64,000 nucleotides of DNA from Sporisorium sorghi (lineage: Eukaryota > Basidiomycota > Ustilaginomycetes > Ustilaginales > Ustilaginaceae), in assembly GCA_023212695.1 (NCBI GenBank), contig JALCCG010000001.1, forward strand, positions 372,001-436,000, read 5' to 3'. Position 1 is the first letter of the stretch. Each line of letters starts with the position of its first letter. Position numbers and translations under genes: made by a program. Of this stretch, positions 1 through 9,364 are shown piece after piece. The notes beneath the pieces are model-generated. The model searched no databases, was not told the DNA's origin, and saw only the letters and a list, made by a program, of their open reading frames with translations.

Positions 1-434
1 TTTCGTTCGGCGGATAACCCCTCCCTCTGTACGTGAATTCTGCCTGTTGACAGGACACTGACGATCTCCTTCATCATGGTCTGAGGCATTAGGTTCATAT
101 GGTCTACAAGCAGCAATTGTCCGTCAGCTTCTTCAAGCAACCCTGGCGCATGGACTATTTTCCCGGTTTCCAGGGTCGATTGGATGTCCAATGAACCCAA
201 CAGCCGATCCGTAGTAAGATTGGCCGGTACGGATAACTTCCGGCGTCCCCGAGCCAGAGACGAAGCCGCATGCAATAATAGACTCTTGCCTGATCCGGAA
301 GGACCGCTGACAAGGACTCCGCCGATGGCGGGATTAACAAGATACAGCAGAAGCGCTCGCTTGGCCCTCTCCTGTCCCCATATTGCACTAAAGGGATACG
401 ATATGTTCAAAAGCTCATGCTGGTGTATGTTCAT
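1..434 (-). CDS. Mg-chelatase D-subunit-like AAA+ ATPase, partial (N-terminus only)
   Basis: The gene starts at an ATG at 434, four bases after the stop of the chelatase I-like gene, and runs off the left edge, so only about 144 residues are visible. The reading frame is open throughout. It has a Walker A motif (GPSGSGKS, about residues 40-47), and the aligned Walker B region reads LLVDHMN, so the usual DE pair is DH. In BchD/ChlD subunits the AAA+ domain is often inactive and a von Willebrand A domain follows, which would lie outside the window. Together with its neighbour it forms an I/D-type ATPase motor pair. Its place behind a Fec-type importer and a CobW protein, downstream of a Zur box, suggests a role in metal handling rather than chlorophyll synthesis; that is inference. 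Confidence 0.75.
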   Translation of the reverse strand, partial: MNIHQHELLNISYPFSAIWGQERAKRALLLYLVNPAIGGVLVSGPSGSGKSLLLHAASSLARGRRKLSVPANLTTDRLLGSLDIQSTLETGKIVHAPGLLEEADGQLLLVDHMNLMPQTMMKEIVSVLSTGRIHVQREGLSAER

Positions 435-438
435 CACG

Positions 439-1362
439 TCATACCGTCAGCGCAGGTTCCAGCACGGCCTGCAAGCGCTCCTCCATGCCGCCCGTTTCTT
501 CAAACGGTTGGCGCCTCATGCGATGAGGCAATACAAAGCGAGCCGCATGTTTTATATGTTCCAGGCAAACGGCCTCATGCTCATGCCATGCCGCCAAAGT
601 TACTGCTGTTTTGATCAGAGTTATGTCAGAGCGGTGTCCGTCGACCTCAAGGCCTATGCCGATTCTTGCCGCCAGTTCCAGCATGTCATCCGTGATTCGT
701 ATACCGTCAAGCCGTTTGCGAGCTTGCAGAATTTGCCGCAGCATGTTCTCCTGTTCCGACTGATACTGCTTAACAAAGGTCGCTGGGTCCTGTTCGTATT
801 CCAGCCGTCTGCGAATGACAGCCGCACGCTCCCGCACATCCCGCTCTCCGCCTACCTCCACCGATAATGCAAAACGGTCTAAAAGCTGAGGGCGCAGGTC
901 GCCCTCTTCGGGATTCATCGTCCCCACCAGAAGGAACCGGGCAGGATGGGAATGAGATATGCCTTCCCTCTCCACCGTGTTAACCCCCATGGCTGCTGCA
1001 TCCAGCAGCACATCCACAATGTGGTCATCCAGCAAATTGATTTCATCAACATATAGAATGTGACCGTGTGCCGCCGCTAGCAATCCCGGCTCAAATTTCT
1101 TCTCGCCTGTTTTGATTGCATGCTCGATGTCCAGAGCGCCAACTACCCGATCTTCAGTTGCACTTACCGGAAGATTGACTACGTTCAGTTCGGGAACAAG
1201 TCCGGACAATGAACGAACGGCTGTTGATTTGGCTGTCCCCTTCTCTCCGCGGATCAATACACCGCCAAGCTTTGGATTTACGACGTTCAGGATTAGCGCA
1301 AGCTTTAACTGGGATTGACCAACGATAGCAGTAAAGGGATACAGCGTATTTAATGCATCCAA
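439..1362 (-). CDS. Mg-chelatase I-subunit-like AAA+ ATPase
   Basis: This is an AAA+ ATPase of the ChlI/BchI type. Near the N-terminus it has YPFTAIVGQ followed by Walker A GEKGTAKS; Walker B (LYVDEINLL), the helix-2 insert and a GTMNPEEG sensor region with LLDRF follow, all typical of chelatase I subunits. I chose the TTG at 1362 because AAAGGAG lies nine bases before it. A longer reading to another TTG at 1407 would overlap the upstream ATPase gene and has no evident ribosome binding site. With about 307 residues it is slightly short for the family. No H-type (catalytic) chelatase subunit or porphyrin gene is visible, so the partner protein is unknown. It is probably translated with the D-like gene, four bases downstream. 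Confidence 0.85.
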   Translation of the reverse strand: MDALNTLYPFTAIVGQSQLKLALILNVVNPKLGGVLIRGEKGTAKSTAVRSLSGLVPELNVVNLPVSATEDRVVGALDIEHAIKTGEKKFEPGLLAAAHGHILYVDEINLLDDHIVDVLLDAAAMGVNTVEREGISHSHPARFLLVGTMNPEEGDLRPQLLDRFALSVEVGGERDVRERAAVIRRRLEYEQDPATFVKQYQSEQENMLRQILQARKRLDGIRITDDMLELAARIGIGLEVDGHRSDITLIKTAVTLAAWHEHEAVCLEHIKHAARFVLPHRMRRQPFEETGGMEERLQAVLEPALTV

Positions 1363-1376
1363 GACCTTCAACTCCT

Positions 1377-2162
1377 TTATTTCTCTATTAATCCGGTAAT
1401 CCGGCAAAATGGCTTGTTATATACCGTGTCGGATTCCACGGAAGCCACCACACCGAATACTCGGCTAAGCAGTTCCGGTGTCAATACCTCCGTGGGGGAA
1501 CCGAATCCTTCGATCGTCCCGGACTTCATGGCCAGAATAAAGTCGGAATAAGACGCAGCGTGGTTAATGTCATGCATGACCATAATGATGGTCATTTTTA
1601 ATGTTTGATTAAGATCTCTAATCATCTCCAATATTTCCAACTGATGGGCGATATCCAAATAGGTTGTCGGCTCATCCAGCAGCAGCACCCCGGGCTGTTG
1701 GGCCAGTGCCATGGCTATCCAGGCTCTCTGTCGTTCACCGCCTGATAGCGTATGGAGCATCCGATCCTGATATGAAGCGAGTCCCGCGGCGTTGATAGCC
1801 CACTCCGTAATTTCACGGTCTCTCTCGCTGGTATGATGCCAGTAAGGCTGATGAGGCGTCCTGCCATACCCTACCAATTCTTTTACCGTTACCTCCACCG
1901 GATCCTGAGATTGTGCCATGTAGGATAATTTCCTTGCCACATCCCGACTGTTCAAGTTGGATAGCGCTTTGCTGTCCAGCAGAACTTGACCTGCAGCCGG
2001 TTTCAGTTGGCGGGCCAGCGATTTCAGGAGCGTGCTTTTTCCGCAGCCATTCGGGCCTATAATGCTGTGAACGGCTCCTGCAACAAAGGAAATATTCAGC
2101 TGCTCAATAATGAACTTGTCTTGATACCTGAGTGAAAGCTGTTCCGTCTCGATACTGTTCAA
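1377..2162 (-). CDS. Fec/BtuD-type ABC importer ATP-binding protein
   Basis: This is the cytoplasmic ATPase of a siderophore/cobalamin-type ABC importer, 261 residues long as is usual. It has Walker [10 protein letters not shown], signature [10 protein letters not shown], Walker [13 protein letters not shown] and a switch histidine in VMHDINH. Its start overlaps the permease stop by four bases (ATGA), indicating translational coupling. It should power the permease encoded immediately upstream. The substrate cannot be read from the ATPase. Location behind a Zur box, next to a COG0523 protein, makes a zinc complex or metallophore a reasonable candidate; haem, cobalamin and ferric siderophores are the usual alternatives for this family. 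Confidence 0.92.
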   Translation of the reverse strand: MNSIETEQLSLRYQDKFIIEQLNISFVAGAVHSIIGPNGCGKSTLLKSLARQLKPAAGQVLLDSKALSNLNSRDVARKLSYMAQSQDPVEVTVKELVGYGRTPHQPYWHHTSERDREITEWAINAAGLASYQDRMLHTLSGGERQRAWIAMALAQQPGVLLLDEPTTYLDIAHQLEILEMIRDLNQTLKMTIIMVMHDINHAASYSDFILAMKSGTIEGFGSPTEVLTPELLSRVFGVVASVESDTVYNKPFCRITGLIEK

Positions 2163-3151
2163 ACTTGTTTCCTCCTTAGGAGATACAGAAAAAAGGGAGC
2201 GCCTAATACACCCATTATGATTCCTACCGGAAGCTCAATCGGTGTGAACATGATTCTGGCGAGCGTATCGCAAATCGTCAGCACGGCTGCTCCCAACAGG
2301 GCAGATGCCGGTATCAGAATTCGATAATCTCCCCCGATAAGCAATCTGGCGATATGGGGAATAATAAGACCCACAAACCCCAGTAATCCTGCAATACTTA
2401 CGGCACTTGCCGCCAGCAGCGTAGCCGTAGCCGTTATCAGGAGCCGAGACAGCTCCACTCGAGTACCCAAATTTCGTGCGTTGGAATCTCCCAGCATCAT
2501 AATGTTCATCTGCTTGGAACCGGCAACTGCGAGAAGAAGACCGATGATCGAATAAGGCAGTATCGTTGACAGGTCAGGCCAACTCTTGGCAGCCAGCCCG
2601 CCAACCATGAAGATTAAAGCGCCGTGCACTCGGTCACTGTAAAAGGTCAGCATCGCGGATATACCTGATCCCAAAAATGCCGAAACTGCGACTCCAGCAA
2701 GAACAATCCTCAACGGACTAACCCCGTCTTTCCAGGACAACAGGTAGATGATGAAGGCAGCCAGGGTTGCTCCGATAAAAGCGGCAGGTGTCAGGAAATG
2801 ATCATATTGTGGAACAACGACCAGCAGGAAAATGCCAAATAAACCGGCTCCACTGGAAACCCCTATAAGATGTGGGTCTGCGAGCGGATTCCGCATGACC
2901 CCCTGCAGCAGCGCGCCGGAAACTGCAAGATTGGCGCCTACCAGCATGGCAACAAGCGTTCTCGGGAGCCGAATGTTCCAGATAATGTCCCGGTTCATGC
3001 CTGGAAGATCATGATGCAGAACAACGTCTACGATATCTCGCAGAGAGATCATCACCGCTCCTGTGGCAATGCTAAACAGACACGCTGCGATCGCAGCTGT
3101 CAGAAAAATCAATATGATCCACACAGGGCGGGTTGTTTTATTGAACATCAC
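2159..3151 (-). CDS. FecCD/BtuC-family ABC importer permease
   Basis: The protein has 330 residues and roughly nine or ten hydrophobic segments, with the FecCD hallmarks RLPRTLVAMLVGANLAVSG near the N-terminus and GLLGFVGLIIPHIARLL in the ATPase-contacting loop. Only one permease gene is present, so the channel is expected to be a homodimer. Its start overlaps the end of the binding-protein gene by 14 bases and its stop overlaps the ATPase start. It forms the membrane part of the importer whose lipoprotein and ATPase flank it. Confidence 0.93.
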   Translation of the reverse strand: MMFNKTTRPVWIILIFLTAAIAACLFSIATGAVMISLRDIVDVVLHHDLPGMNRDIIWNIRLPRTLVAMLVGANLAVSGALLQGVMRNPLADPHLIGVSSGAGLFGIFLLVVVPQYDHFLTPAAFIGATLAAFIIYLLSWKDGVSPLRIVLAGVAVSAFLGSGISAMLTFYSDRVHGALIFMVGGLAAKSWPDLSTILPYSIIGLLLAVAGSKQMNIMMLGDSNARNLGTRVELSRLLITATATLLAASAVSIAGLLGFVGLIIPHIARLLIGGDYRILIPASALLGAAVLTICDTLARIMFTPIELPVGIIMGVLGAPFFLYLLRRKQV

Positions 3152-4187
3152 CGAAGATCTCCGGATAAATTAGCTTCGCTAAATACACTAATGCTTCATC
3201 ATAATGCAGTCCGGGATTCGTAAGAAACAGATTTGACGGCACTACAATCACCTTTTGATTCTTGACAGCCCCCAGAGAAGACCATGCCGGATTGCTTTCC
3301 AATTCCTCTTGGATCTTCTTGTCTCCAACCGCCTTTTGCCCGTGGATAATCATAAAAACATAGTCCGGGTTTTGCTTCACAAGTGTCTCCATGCTGTAGG
3401 GCGAGGTCGTCGGACTGTTAGGTGAGGCTTCCAGCTCCCCGGCTGCATTGGTAAGCCCCAGCATTTTGGCGATCTCAAGCCCCGATGTGCCATCCTTCTG
3501 AATCGAAATCCCGCCAGGAGTTACATTCAGGTTGATAAAAGTAGGCGATTCACCGGGCAGCTTAGCCAAAATGTCATTTACGCGGTCATCCAATGCCTGC
3601 AGCTTCGCTGGCAGTTGCTCTTCCGTGCCAGCAATCCTGGACATCCACTCGGCTTTGGATTTCATGTCCTCGTAATCGGATAGGCTCATCAAGGCTACAG
3701 GAATTCCGCTGCTCTCAAGAGACTGGACAAGTTCCTTGTGGAAACGAGGCTGTCCGATCACCAAATCGGGGCTTAAAGCGACAACCTGCTCCAGGTTAAT
3801 CTGGCTGACCGTACCGACGGATGATACACTCTCTGCCTCTTCAGGGATGGAAACTCCCGAGGCTTCCATTCGCCCTGCCGCCTTCCCCCCCACGGCATAG
3901 AGAAGATCGAGGAATTCAGGCGATAACACCACTACACGATTAGGTTGTTCCTTAAGAGTTATGGTTCGGCCCGTTGAATCCTGAAATGTTATGTAATCCT
4001 CTTCAACGGATGTAAGGATTGAATCCGATTGTCCCGTTTGAGATGTTTCACTGCTTGGAGGAGCGGCTTCTGTGCTTGGGGATTCATGCCCCCCACAAGC
4101 TGACAATATGAATGCACATAGGAGGATAGCTGAGCTTAATGCCACAAATCGAGGGAATCTCTTGCGTTGCTTGAATGTTAAATACAT
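3138..4187 (-). CDS. Fec-type ABC importer substrate-binding lipoprotein
   Basis: This 349-residue protein begins with a lipoprotein signal peptide (basic RKR, hydrophobic stretch, lipobox LSAC near residue 31) followed by a Ser/Thr/Pro/Glu-rich linker. The rest resembles the type III periplasmic-binding fold (TroA/FhuD class): PNRVVVLSPEFLDLLYAVGG near the start and a C-terminal YLAKLIYPEIFG. It would be anchored outside the cell membrane and deliver a metal complex to the permease encoded directly downstream. There is a 120-base gap to the upstream CobW gene in which I see no terminator, so it is probably in the zur-headed operon. Ligand specificity cannot be told by eye. Confidence 0.9.
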   Translation of the reverse strand: MYLTFKQRKRFPRFVALSSAILLCAFILSACGGHESPSTEAAPPSSETSQTGQSDSILTSVEEDYITFQDSTGRTITLKEQPNRVVVLSPEFLDLLYAVGGKAAGRMEASGVSIPEEAESVSSVGTVSQINLEQVVALSPDLVIGQPRFHKELVQSLESSGIPVALMSLSDYEDMKSKAEWMSRIAGTEEQLPAKLQALDDRVNDILAKLPGESPTFINLNVTPGGISIQKDGTSGLEIAKMLGLTNAAGELEASPNSPTTSPYSMETLVKQNPDYVFMIIHGQKAVGDKKIQEELESNPAWSSLGAVKNQKVIVVPSNLFLTNPGLHYDEALVYLAKLIYPEIFGDVQ

Positions 4188-4310
4188 GGATGTACTCTCC
4201 TTTTTATCATGTTATCCGTACCCGGATCATGGTTATGATTCATCCTTCTTTATCAAAAAACGACTAACCTTCAGGACATGCAGATTAAGATGCATTCGCT
4301 TATTCACGCG

Positions 4311-5510
4311 CTACAATGCTGGCAGTGGATCTGTTAACAAAGACCAATCGCTTTCCATCTCTGCGTCTGTTAGCAGCGCCTGATCCAGTGACCGAGTGAT
4401 GGCTTCTTTGTCAAGGTCGACCCCGATAAACACCAGTTTGTTCACGCGATCTCCCCAGATGTCGTCCCAGTCCGGAGTTTTCACGAATTCGCTGCCAAAA
4501 TACGCGAATCTCTCTTCTTCCGACAACGCGGCAACCCATAGGCCTGCCGGTGACAGTTGGCGTGATACCCCCGCCTGACTGAAGGTCATTGCCATATGGT
4601 TTCGCGTGGCTAACCATAAAATCCCCTTGGAGCGAACCACTTCCATGGGCCATTTTCCCATCCACTGCAGCAGACGTTCCGGATGAAACGGTACCTTCCG
4701 TGAATACACAAAGGATGAGATTCCATATTCCTCGGTTTCAGGCGTATGGTGTTCGTTCTGGAGCTCTTGAATCCATCCGGCGGATTGGCTTGCTGCTTCA
4801 AAATCGAATAAGCGAGTGTTCAAAATTTCCTTGGGATCGATTCTGCCGTGCGTGGTGCGAATCACCTTCGCTCGCGGCTGCAATCCTTTAAGAACAGCTT
4901 CCAAGTTAGCCAGCTCTTCCTCACTGACCATATCGCACTTGTTGATGATCAACACGTCGCAGAACTCCACCTGGTCAGTCAACAGATGAACGACACCTCT
5001 TGTATCACCTTCTCCCGCTTCCTGATTGCGATCCTGCAATGTATCCTTTGTGTTGTAATCCTGCCAGAAATGATACGCATCCACTACGGTAACCATGCAA
5101 TCCAGACGAGTCAGTTTCGACAGATCGATTTGCTGTTCTTCATCAACGTACGTAAACGTTTGAGCAACCGGTACAGGCTCCCCGATCCCGGTGGATTCAA
5201 TAAGTATGTAATCGAATCTGCCCTCTCTGGCCAATCTCTCAACTTCCAACAGCAGATCATCACGGAGTGTGCAGCATATACAGCCATTGGACATCTCAAC
5301 CAACTTTTCTTCCGTCCTGCTTAGTCCACCGCCTTCCCTGATCAGACCGGCGTCAATGTTAACCTCGCTCAAGTCATTCACGATAACGGCCACCCTGAGT
5401 CCGTCTCGATTGTTCAGCACATGATTCAAAACCGTCGTTTTTCCTGCCCCCAGATATCCACTCAGTACCGTTACCGGTATTTTCTTATCTTCGAATATCA
5501 GATGACTCAT
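4311..5510 (-). CDS. CobW/COG0523-family metal-chaperone GTPase
   Basis: This is a G3E GTPase with Walker [10 protein letters not shown] near residue 20, the family's metal-binding CxCC motif (GCICC) about 55 residues later, the ESTGIGEP switch and the NKCD guanine-specificity motif. A CobW C-terminal domain follows. The ATG at 5510 is preferred because AAGGAG precedes it by nine bases; a TTG three codons upstream has no room for a site. COG0523 proteins include zinc-responsive metallochaperones that insert scarce zinc into client enzymes (ZagA/ZNG1 type). Being 77 bases after zur and under the same Zur-box promoter supports a zinc role over a cobalamin role. Confidence 0.92.
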   Translation of the reverse strand: MSHLIFEDKKIPVTVLSGYLGAGKTTVLNHVLNNRDGLRVAVIVNDLSEVNIDAGLIREGGGLSRTEEKLVEMSNGCICCTLRDDLLLEVERLAREGRFDYILIESTGIGEPVPVAQTFTYVDEEQQIDLSKLTRLDCMVTVVDAYHFWQDYNTKDTLQDRNQEAGEGDTRGVVHLLTDQVEFCDVLIINKCDMVSEEELANLEAVLKGLQPRAKVIRTTHGRIDPKEILNTRLFDFEAASQSAGWIQELQNEHHTPETEEYGISSFVYSRKVPFHPERLLQWMGKWPMEVVRSKGILWLATRNHMAMTFSQAGVSRQLSPAGLWVAALSEEERFAYFGSEFVKTPDWDDIWGDRVNKLVFIGVDLDKEAITRSLDQALLTDAEMESDWSLLTDPLPAL

Positions 5511-5587
5511 TCTCCACAACTCCTTTATGCTTTAGGTTGTCAATCTTTGATCAAGCAGACCATAAGGCGAAACCGCTTCTTTTTTGA

Positions 5588-6076
5588 TTAAGGCTGCTCT
5601 AAGCCTTCTTCCGATGAAGCTCGGCAATCCATGCAGTAGCCAAACACATCGATTTTGTAATTCAATGATTGGAAACGCTGCGGCTCGGGCAGCAGCATTT
5701 GCTCAGGATCAAAACTCATGGGAATCGTTTGCTTGCAATCCATACAAATGAAATGAAGCTGAGGCTGCACATGATCAATCAAGCGATAACGAAGTTCATT
5801 GTCCAGCGCAAACGTTTCGATGATGCGCAGGTTTTTATACAGCTCAAGATTCCGATACACCGTGCCGTAACTCAAACCTTGAAAGGTCTGCTCCATCGCT
5901 TGATATAACTCCATCGCAGAGAATGGGCGGTTCAGGCTTACCACCAGATCCAGCATAAATCTCCGCTGCGTGGTTATCCGAACTCTCTGATCGACCAGAT
6001 AATCGATCAATTTATCAAGCTGTTTGCTATCCTCCACACTAAACACCTGCCCTGCTGGAAACATGAAGTCGTTCAA
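5588..6076 (-). CDS. zur: Fur-family zinc uptake repressor Zur
   Basis: This 162-residue Fur-family repressor has a winged-helix N-terminal half (TTQRRFMLDLVV and SYGTVYRNLELYK) and a dimerisation half. It carries two CxxC pairs, CMDC near residue 113 and again near 148, expected to hold structural zinc. The HHDH run of ferric Fur is reduced to DHVQPQLH, as in other family members. I assign Zur rather than Fur or PerR from context: a perfect Zur box overlaps its own promoter region, and the surrounding genes are znuABC and zinc-free S14 and L31. It should bind TCGTAAT-N-ATTACGA operators when zinc is sufficient. The box near its own start implies autoregulation. Confidence 0.88.
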   Translation of the reverse strand: MNDFMFPAGQVFSVEDSKQLDKLIDYLVDQRVRITTQRRFMLDLVVSLNRPFSAMELYQAMEQTFQGLSYGTVYRNLELYKNLRIIETFALDNELRYRLIDHVQPQLHFICMDCKQTIPMSFDPEQMLLPEPQRFQSLNYKIDVFGYCMDCRASSEEGLEQP

Positions 6077-6119
6077 TAACAGCCGCTGATCGGTAAACTT
6101 TCAAACCCATATTTCTTAT

Positions 6120-6134
6120 TCGTAATCATTACGA
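6120..6134. promoter_or_regulatory. Zur box (perfect 7-1-7 inverted repeat)
   Basis: The sequence TCGTAATCATTACGA is a perfect palindrome around a single central base and matches the Bacillus Zur consensus. It lies 44 bases upstream of the zur start codon and begins a few bases after the -10 element, where a bound repressor would block initiation. It should control zur and the genes that follow it (CobW, Fec importer, chelatase pair). Confidence 0.93.
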
Positions 6135-6137
6135 TTA

Positions 6138-6166
6138 ATATTACTTCCGGTTTTATCACTTGTCAA
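6138..6166 (-). promoter_or_regulatory. Sigma-A promoter of the zur operon
   Basis: On the minus strand a consensus -35 TTGACA (6161-6166) and -10 TAATAT (6138-6143) are separated by exactly 17 bases. The Zur box begins four bases past the -10 element. Confidence 0.88.
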
Positions 6167-6218
6167 CAATCGTATCTTCACCTGCTCTGCTAGGCGGTAA
6201 TCTCGCACATGATAAGAA

Positions 6219-6245
6219 ATGACCCCTTAATCTATAAGGAGTCAT
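6219..6245 (-). terminator. Rho-independent terminator after rpsN2
   Basis: Arms ATGACCCCTTA and TAAGGAGTCAT form an 11-pair stem with one mismatch and a five-base loop. On the minus strand the stem is followed by TTTCTTATC. It lies 34 bases past the rpsN2 stop and should end the znuC-znuB-znuA-rpsN2 transcript before the zur promoter. Confidence 0.75.
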
Positions 6246-6279
6246 CTCTCTTCTGTCCATAGCGATTCACAGGGAACGA

Positions 6280-6549
6280 TTACCAGCTGGACTTCGTTAT
6301 GCCCGGAATTTGCCCCTTATGGGCCAACTCCCGAAACACGATCCGCGATACACCAAATTTACTGATATAACCTCTTGGTCTGCCGCTAATCGCACAGCGA
6401 TTATGGAGTCGAGTCGCGGAAGAGTCCCGGGGCAGTTTTTGAAGGGCTTCATAGTCGCCCTTTTCTTTTAATTCCTTGCGTTTCTGTGCATATTTAGCTA
6501 CCGTCTGTTGTCTTTTCATTTCTTTCACTACTTTTGATTTTTTGGCCAT
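6280..6549 (-). CDS. rpsN2: Zinc-independent 30S ribosomal protein S14 paralogue
   Basis: The 89-residue product matches the long, zinc-free S14 form: it starts [14 protein letters not shown], contains [20 protein letters not shown] and ends [11 protein letters not shown]. The paired CxxC motifs of zinc-binding S14 are absent; only one Cys remains in this region. The ATG at 6549 was chosen because GGGAGGTG precedes it and homologues begin MAKKS; a longer reading adds four residues. Under zinc limitation this form replaces the zinc-containing S14 so that ribosome assembly continues. It follows znuA by 29 bases and is probably co-transcribed with it. Confidence 0.96.
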   Translation of the reverse strand: MAKKSKVVKEMKRQQTVAKYAQKRKELKEKGDYEALQKLPRDSSATRLHNRCAISGRPRGYISKFGVSRIVFRELAHKGQIPGITKSSW

Positions 6550-6578
6550 TTGCCAACACACCTCCCTTCTGTTGTTAA

Positions 6579-7715
6579 CTATTCATTCAAGGCCTTTTGC
6601 AAAGCTTCAAGATTCTGACGCATGATGGCAATGTAATCAAGGTTGGCTGCGGTATCCTCATCGGTTAGCCCTTCGATTGGATTAAGGACCGACGTGGAAG
6701 CTCCGATTTCGGAAGCAATAGTTTCCGCAACGTTTGATGACACCAGGGTTTCGAAGAATATGGTTTTCACATCGTGCTCCTTGGCAAATTCAATAACCTC
6801 GGCCATTTGTGCTGCCGACGGTTCCTGATCCGGGGATAAACCTGCAATCGGCACCTGAGTCAATCCATACTCTCTGGCCAAATACCCGAACGCTGCATGC
6901 TGTGTGATGAAATCTTTTCGCTTGGCGTCCTTCAGCCCATCTCTAAACTCCTGGTCCAATGCCTCCAGTTTGCTTACATAAGCATCCGCGTTTGCCTTGA
7001 ATGCCTCTTTATGTTCCGGAGCCGCTTCAGCCAAACCCGCTTCAATGCTGCGAACCTGCTGGACAGCCATGGCAGGGGAGAGCCACACATGCGGATCAAG
7101 TCCACCATGGTCATGCTGATGCCCGTCTTCTTCATGTTCATGGGCATGTTCGTCATGGCTGTGATCAGCCTCCTCTTCATGTTCATGAGCATGTTCGTCA
7201 TGGCTGTGATCAGCCTCCTCTTCATGTTCATGAGCATGCTCGTCATGGCTGTGATCAGCATCCTCTTCATGCTCATGAGAATGGCCCGATCCTTCCATGA
7301 TCTCGATTCCCTTGCTTGCCTCAATTACCGTTAACTCCGTGCCCTGAACGCTTTCCAGAACCTGATCGACCCAGCCTTCCATGCCGGCACCGTTATACAC
7401 CAGCACATCGGCCTCAGTAATCCCTGCCATGTCCTGTGGTGTCGGTTCCCAATCATGCGCTTCAACACCCGGAGGAATCAGGTTCTCCACTTCCGCTAGA
7501 TCGCCCGCTACCTGTCTAGTGAACTCATACATGGGATAGAAACTGGTTTTAACTTGAAGTTTTGCCGTTTCCGTGGCGGAAATGTCCGCCGCTTGGTTGC
7601 CTTCGGAAGATGCGCTTCCCTCATTAGCCGCCGTCGAATTTCCCGAACCGCATCCTGCAATAGCCAATACAGCAGATAGGGATAGTAGGGTTAACATGCG
7701 TTTAAATCTCTTCAT
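6579..7715 (-). CDS. znuA: High-affinity zinc-binding lipoprotein ZnuA/AdcA type
   Basis: This 378-residue lipoprotein has a signal peptide and lipobox (AIAGC, Cys about residue 22) and a cluster A-I (TroA/ZnuA) fold. Its metal loop is a His/Glu/Asp-rich segment of about 60 residues (about 143-205), made of three 15-residue repeats containing HSHDEHAH and then HQHDHGG. Metal-ligand regions [15 protein letters not shown] and [10 protein letters not shown] are all present. It captures zinc outside the membrane for ZnuB/ZnuC, encoded just upstream. The gene overlaps the znuB stop by 14 bases. The His loop is typical of zinc rather than manganese transporters. Confidence 0.96.
   Translation of the reverse strand: MKRFKRMLTLLSLSAVLAIAGCGSGNSTAANEGSASSEGNQAADISATETAKLQVKTSFYPMYEFTRQVAGDLAEVENLIPPGVEAHDWEPTPQDMAGITEADVLVYNGAGMEGWVDQVLESVQGTELTVIEASKGIEIMEGSGHSHEHEEDADHSHDEHAHEHEEEADHSHDEHAHEHEEEADHSHDEHAHEHEEDGHQHDHGGLDPHVWLSPAMAVQQVRSIEAGLAEAAPEHKEAFKANADAYVSKLEALDQEFRDGLKDAKRKDFITQHAAFGYLAREYGLTQVPIAGLSPDQEPSAAQMAEVIEFAKEHDVKTIFFETLVSSNVAETIASEIGASTSVLNPIEGLTDEDTAANLDYIAIMRQNLEALQKALNE
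7131..7279 (-). repeat. 45-bp tandem repeat encoding the ZnuA histidine loop
   Basis: Three nearly identical in-frame units of 45 bases begin at 7131, 7176 and 7221, with a partial fourth from 7266. Each encodes the 15 residues [15 protein letters not shown] or a close variant. The near identity at DNA level points to recent duplication by slippage or recombination, and copy number may vary between strains. Confidence 0.93.
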
Positions 7716-8568
7716 AATTTTTATAACTCCTATTTCTATTTATTTTTTGTATCCGTCTTCGGTTCTGTATTTGCATTAATTTCTGAAAGATTACAGCAAT
7801 CATTAAGAAGCCTAATAGAATGAGGGCAATCGTTCCTCCTGGGGGCGTATTCAGATAGTAAGAAGCGGTAAGCCCCGAAAAAACACCGCTCAAGCCAACA
7901 GCGACGGCAATCCCCATGGCTGCAATAAAGCCCGGCGCAATCCGGAGCGCGATCGAGGCAGGCAGCACAATCAACGCTGAAACCAGCAGCACACCGACAA
8001 CCGGCATTGCAGCCGCAACCGTCATCCCCGTAAACACCGCAAACAAAAAGGAAAGGAGCGAGACTCGCGTACCGGATACCGCAGCGGTTTCCTCATCAAA
8101 AGCAAAGGTATAGAGCGGCCGGCGCAGACCGACAAAAAACAATACCCCCACTGCCGCTACCACGGCAATCAGACGAAGTTGCATATCGCTAACAGCGACA
8201 ATCGATCCAAACAAATAAGAGCTGAAACTCTTGCTCAGGTTTTGATTCAAGCTCATGAGAACAACTGCCAGAGCAAGACCGGAAGTCATAATAATGGCGA
8301 CCGGAACCTCGCTGTAGGTGCGATAAACTCTACGAAGCTGTTCTATCACAAGCGCCCCCATGATAGCGATAGCAAAACCGCTGAGCGCGGGATTCAGTTT
8401 CAAGAAAGAACCTAACGCCACCCCTGCCAAGGAAACATGAGAGAGTGTGTCCGCCATAAGCACCTGTCGCCTCAGCATTAAAAACACACCCAGAACAGGA
8501 CCGATAATGCCGATCAAACCTCCGGCCCAAAAAGCTCGCTGCATGAATTCGTAACTGAGCATCGCCAT
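7702..8568 (-). CDS. znuB: Zinc ABC importer permease ZnuB
   Basis: This is a 288-residue ABC-3 family permease with about eight hydrophobic segments. It contains VSLAGVALG and MPVVGVLLVSALIVLPASIA, typical of ZnuB/AdcB/TroC permeases. The ATG at 8568 has GGAG eight bases before it. The start overlaps the znuC end by 55 bases and its stop overlaps the znuA start, indicating a tightly coupled znuC-znuB-znuA operon. It forms the transmembrane channel for zinc delivered by ZnuA. Confidence 0.95.
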   Translation of the reverse strand: MAMLSYEFMQRAFWAGGLIGIIGPVLGVFLMLRRQVLMADTLSHVSLAGVALGSFLKLNPALSGFAIAIMGALVIEQLRRVYRTYSEVPVAIIMTSGLALAVVLMSLNQNLSKSFSSYLFGSIVAVSDMQLRLIAVVAAVGVLFFVGLRRPLYTFAFDEETAAVSGTRVSLLSFLFAVFTGMTVAAAMPVVGVLLVSALIVLPASIALRIAPGFIAAMGIAVAVGLSGVFSGLTASYYLNTPPGGTIALILLGFLMIAVIFQKLMQIQNRRRIQKINRNRSYKNYEEI

Positions 8569-9221
8569 CCCTCATTCTCCTCTCGCTCCAATTGGACAAC
8601 ACGGTCCAGATATGGACCGATTTCTTCGAGTGAATGGGTAACCATAATGACCGTATAACCTTTCAGTTTGACATAATTGTTTAATAATCGGTACAGATCC
8701 GAACGACTCGCAACATCCATCCCTGTTGTCGGCTCATCAAGGATCAATACCTGCGGCTCATGGGCCAGGGCTCTCGCAATGCATATCCGCTGCTTCTGAC
8801 CTCCCGACAATTCGCCGATCTTTCGGCTGCGATATTCCCACATTCCCACTTCCTTCAGACTGCGCTCAATGACCTCATGATCTCTGGATGTGAAGCGTTT
8901 GAACAAACCGAGGCGCGCGTAGCGGCCCGATCGCACAAGCTCAATCACTTTACTGGGAAATCCTGCGTTGAATGAGGCTACTTGCTGCGGCACATACCCA
9001 ACCGATATCTTGGATCCGTCCTCCAGCACTCGCTTGAATACCACGGCCCCGCTCCAAGGCTTTGCCAAACCGAGCATCAATTTCAGCAAGGTGGATTTTG
9101 CGGCACCATTGGGACCGGATATGCCGATAAATTCTCCGCTATGGATATCCAGCGACAAGTGTTCAATCACAGCCTGGTCCCCGTATCCAAAAAAGACGTC
9201 GCGCATGGAAGACAATATCAT
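8514..9221 (-). CDS. znuC: Zinc ABC importer ATP-binding protein ZnuC
   Basis: This 235-residue ATPase has signature LSGGQKQRI, Walker B LILDEPTTGMD and switch histidine in VTHSLEE. Walker A reads GPNGAAKST, with Ala where most ABC ATPases have the last Gly. Lys and Ser are kept, so I expect activity. The start is ambiguous: the ATG at 9221 is only two bases from AAGGAG, whereas a TTG at 9215 sits eight bases away and would fit better. It is the first gene of the znuCBA-rpsN2 transcript, and a half-conserved Zur box lies 46 bases upstream. Confidence 0.93.
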   Translation of the reverse strand: MILSSMRDVFFGYGDQAVIEHLSLDIHSGEFIGISGPNGAAKSTLLKLMLGLAKPWSGAVVFKRVLEDGSKISVGYVPQQVASFNAGFPSKVIELVRSGRYARLGLFKRFTSRDHEVIERSLKEVGMWEYRSRKIGELSGGQKQRICIARALAHEPQVLILDEPTTGMDVASRSDLYRLLNNYVKLKGYTVIMVTHSLEEIGPYLDRVVQLEREENEGWRCSVTNSCSELFGPEV

Positions 9222-9266
9222 ATCTCCTTCTCTTCCTTCCTTGTGACAGAAAAACCGTTTTTCTCG

Positions 9267-9281
9267 GTCTAAAGATTACGA
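9267..9281. promoter_or_regulatory. Degenerate Zur box upstream of znuC
   Basis: On the minus strand this reads TCGTAAT-C-TTTAGAC: the first half-site is perfect and the second matches at only three of seven positions. Its place between the AAA+ gene and znuC, a classic Zur target, is the main support. I could not identify a convincing -35/-10 pair beside it. Confidence 0.45.
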
Positions 9282-9364
9282 TTTAAGAACCCGCTCTTTC
9301 TTATTTCATCTTATTTCCAATCACTTTTTCGTTTTGTTTCTGTTCTCTATTAGGGTCATGCCAG

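Noticed and set aside
5588..6076. Assignment of the Fur-family gene as Fur or PerR.
   Set aside because: The surrounding zinc-only regulon and the 7-1-7 TCGTAAT boxes fit Zur better.
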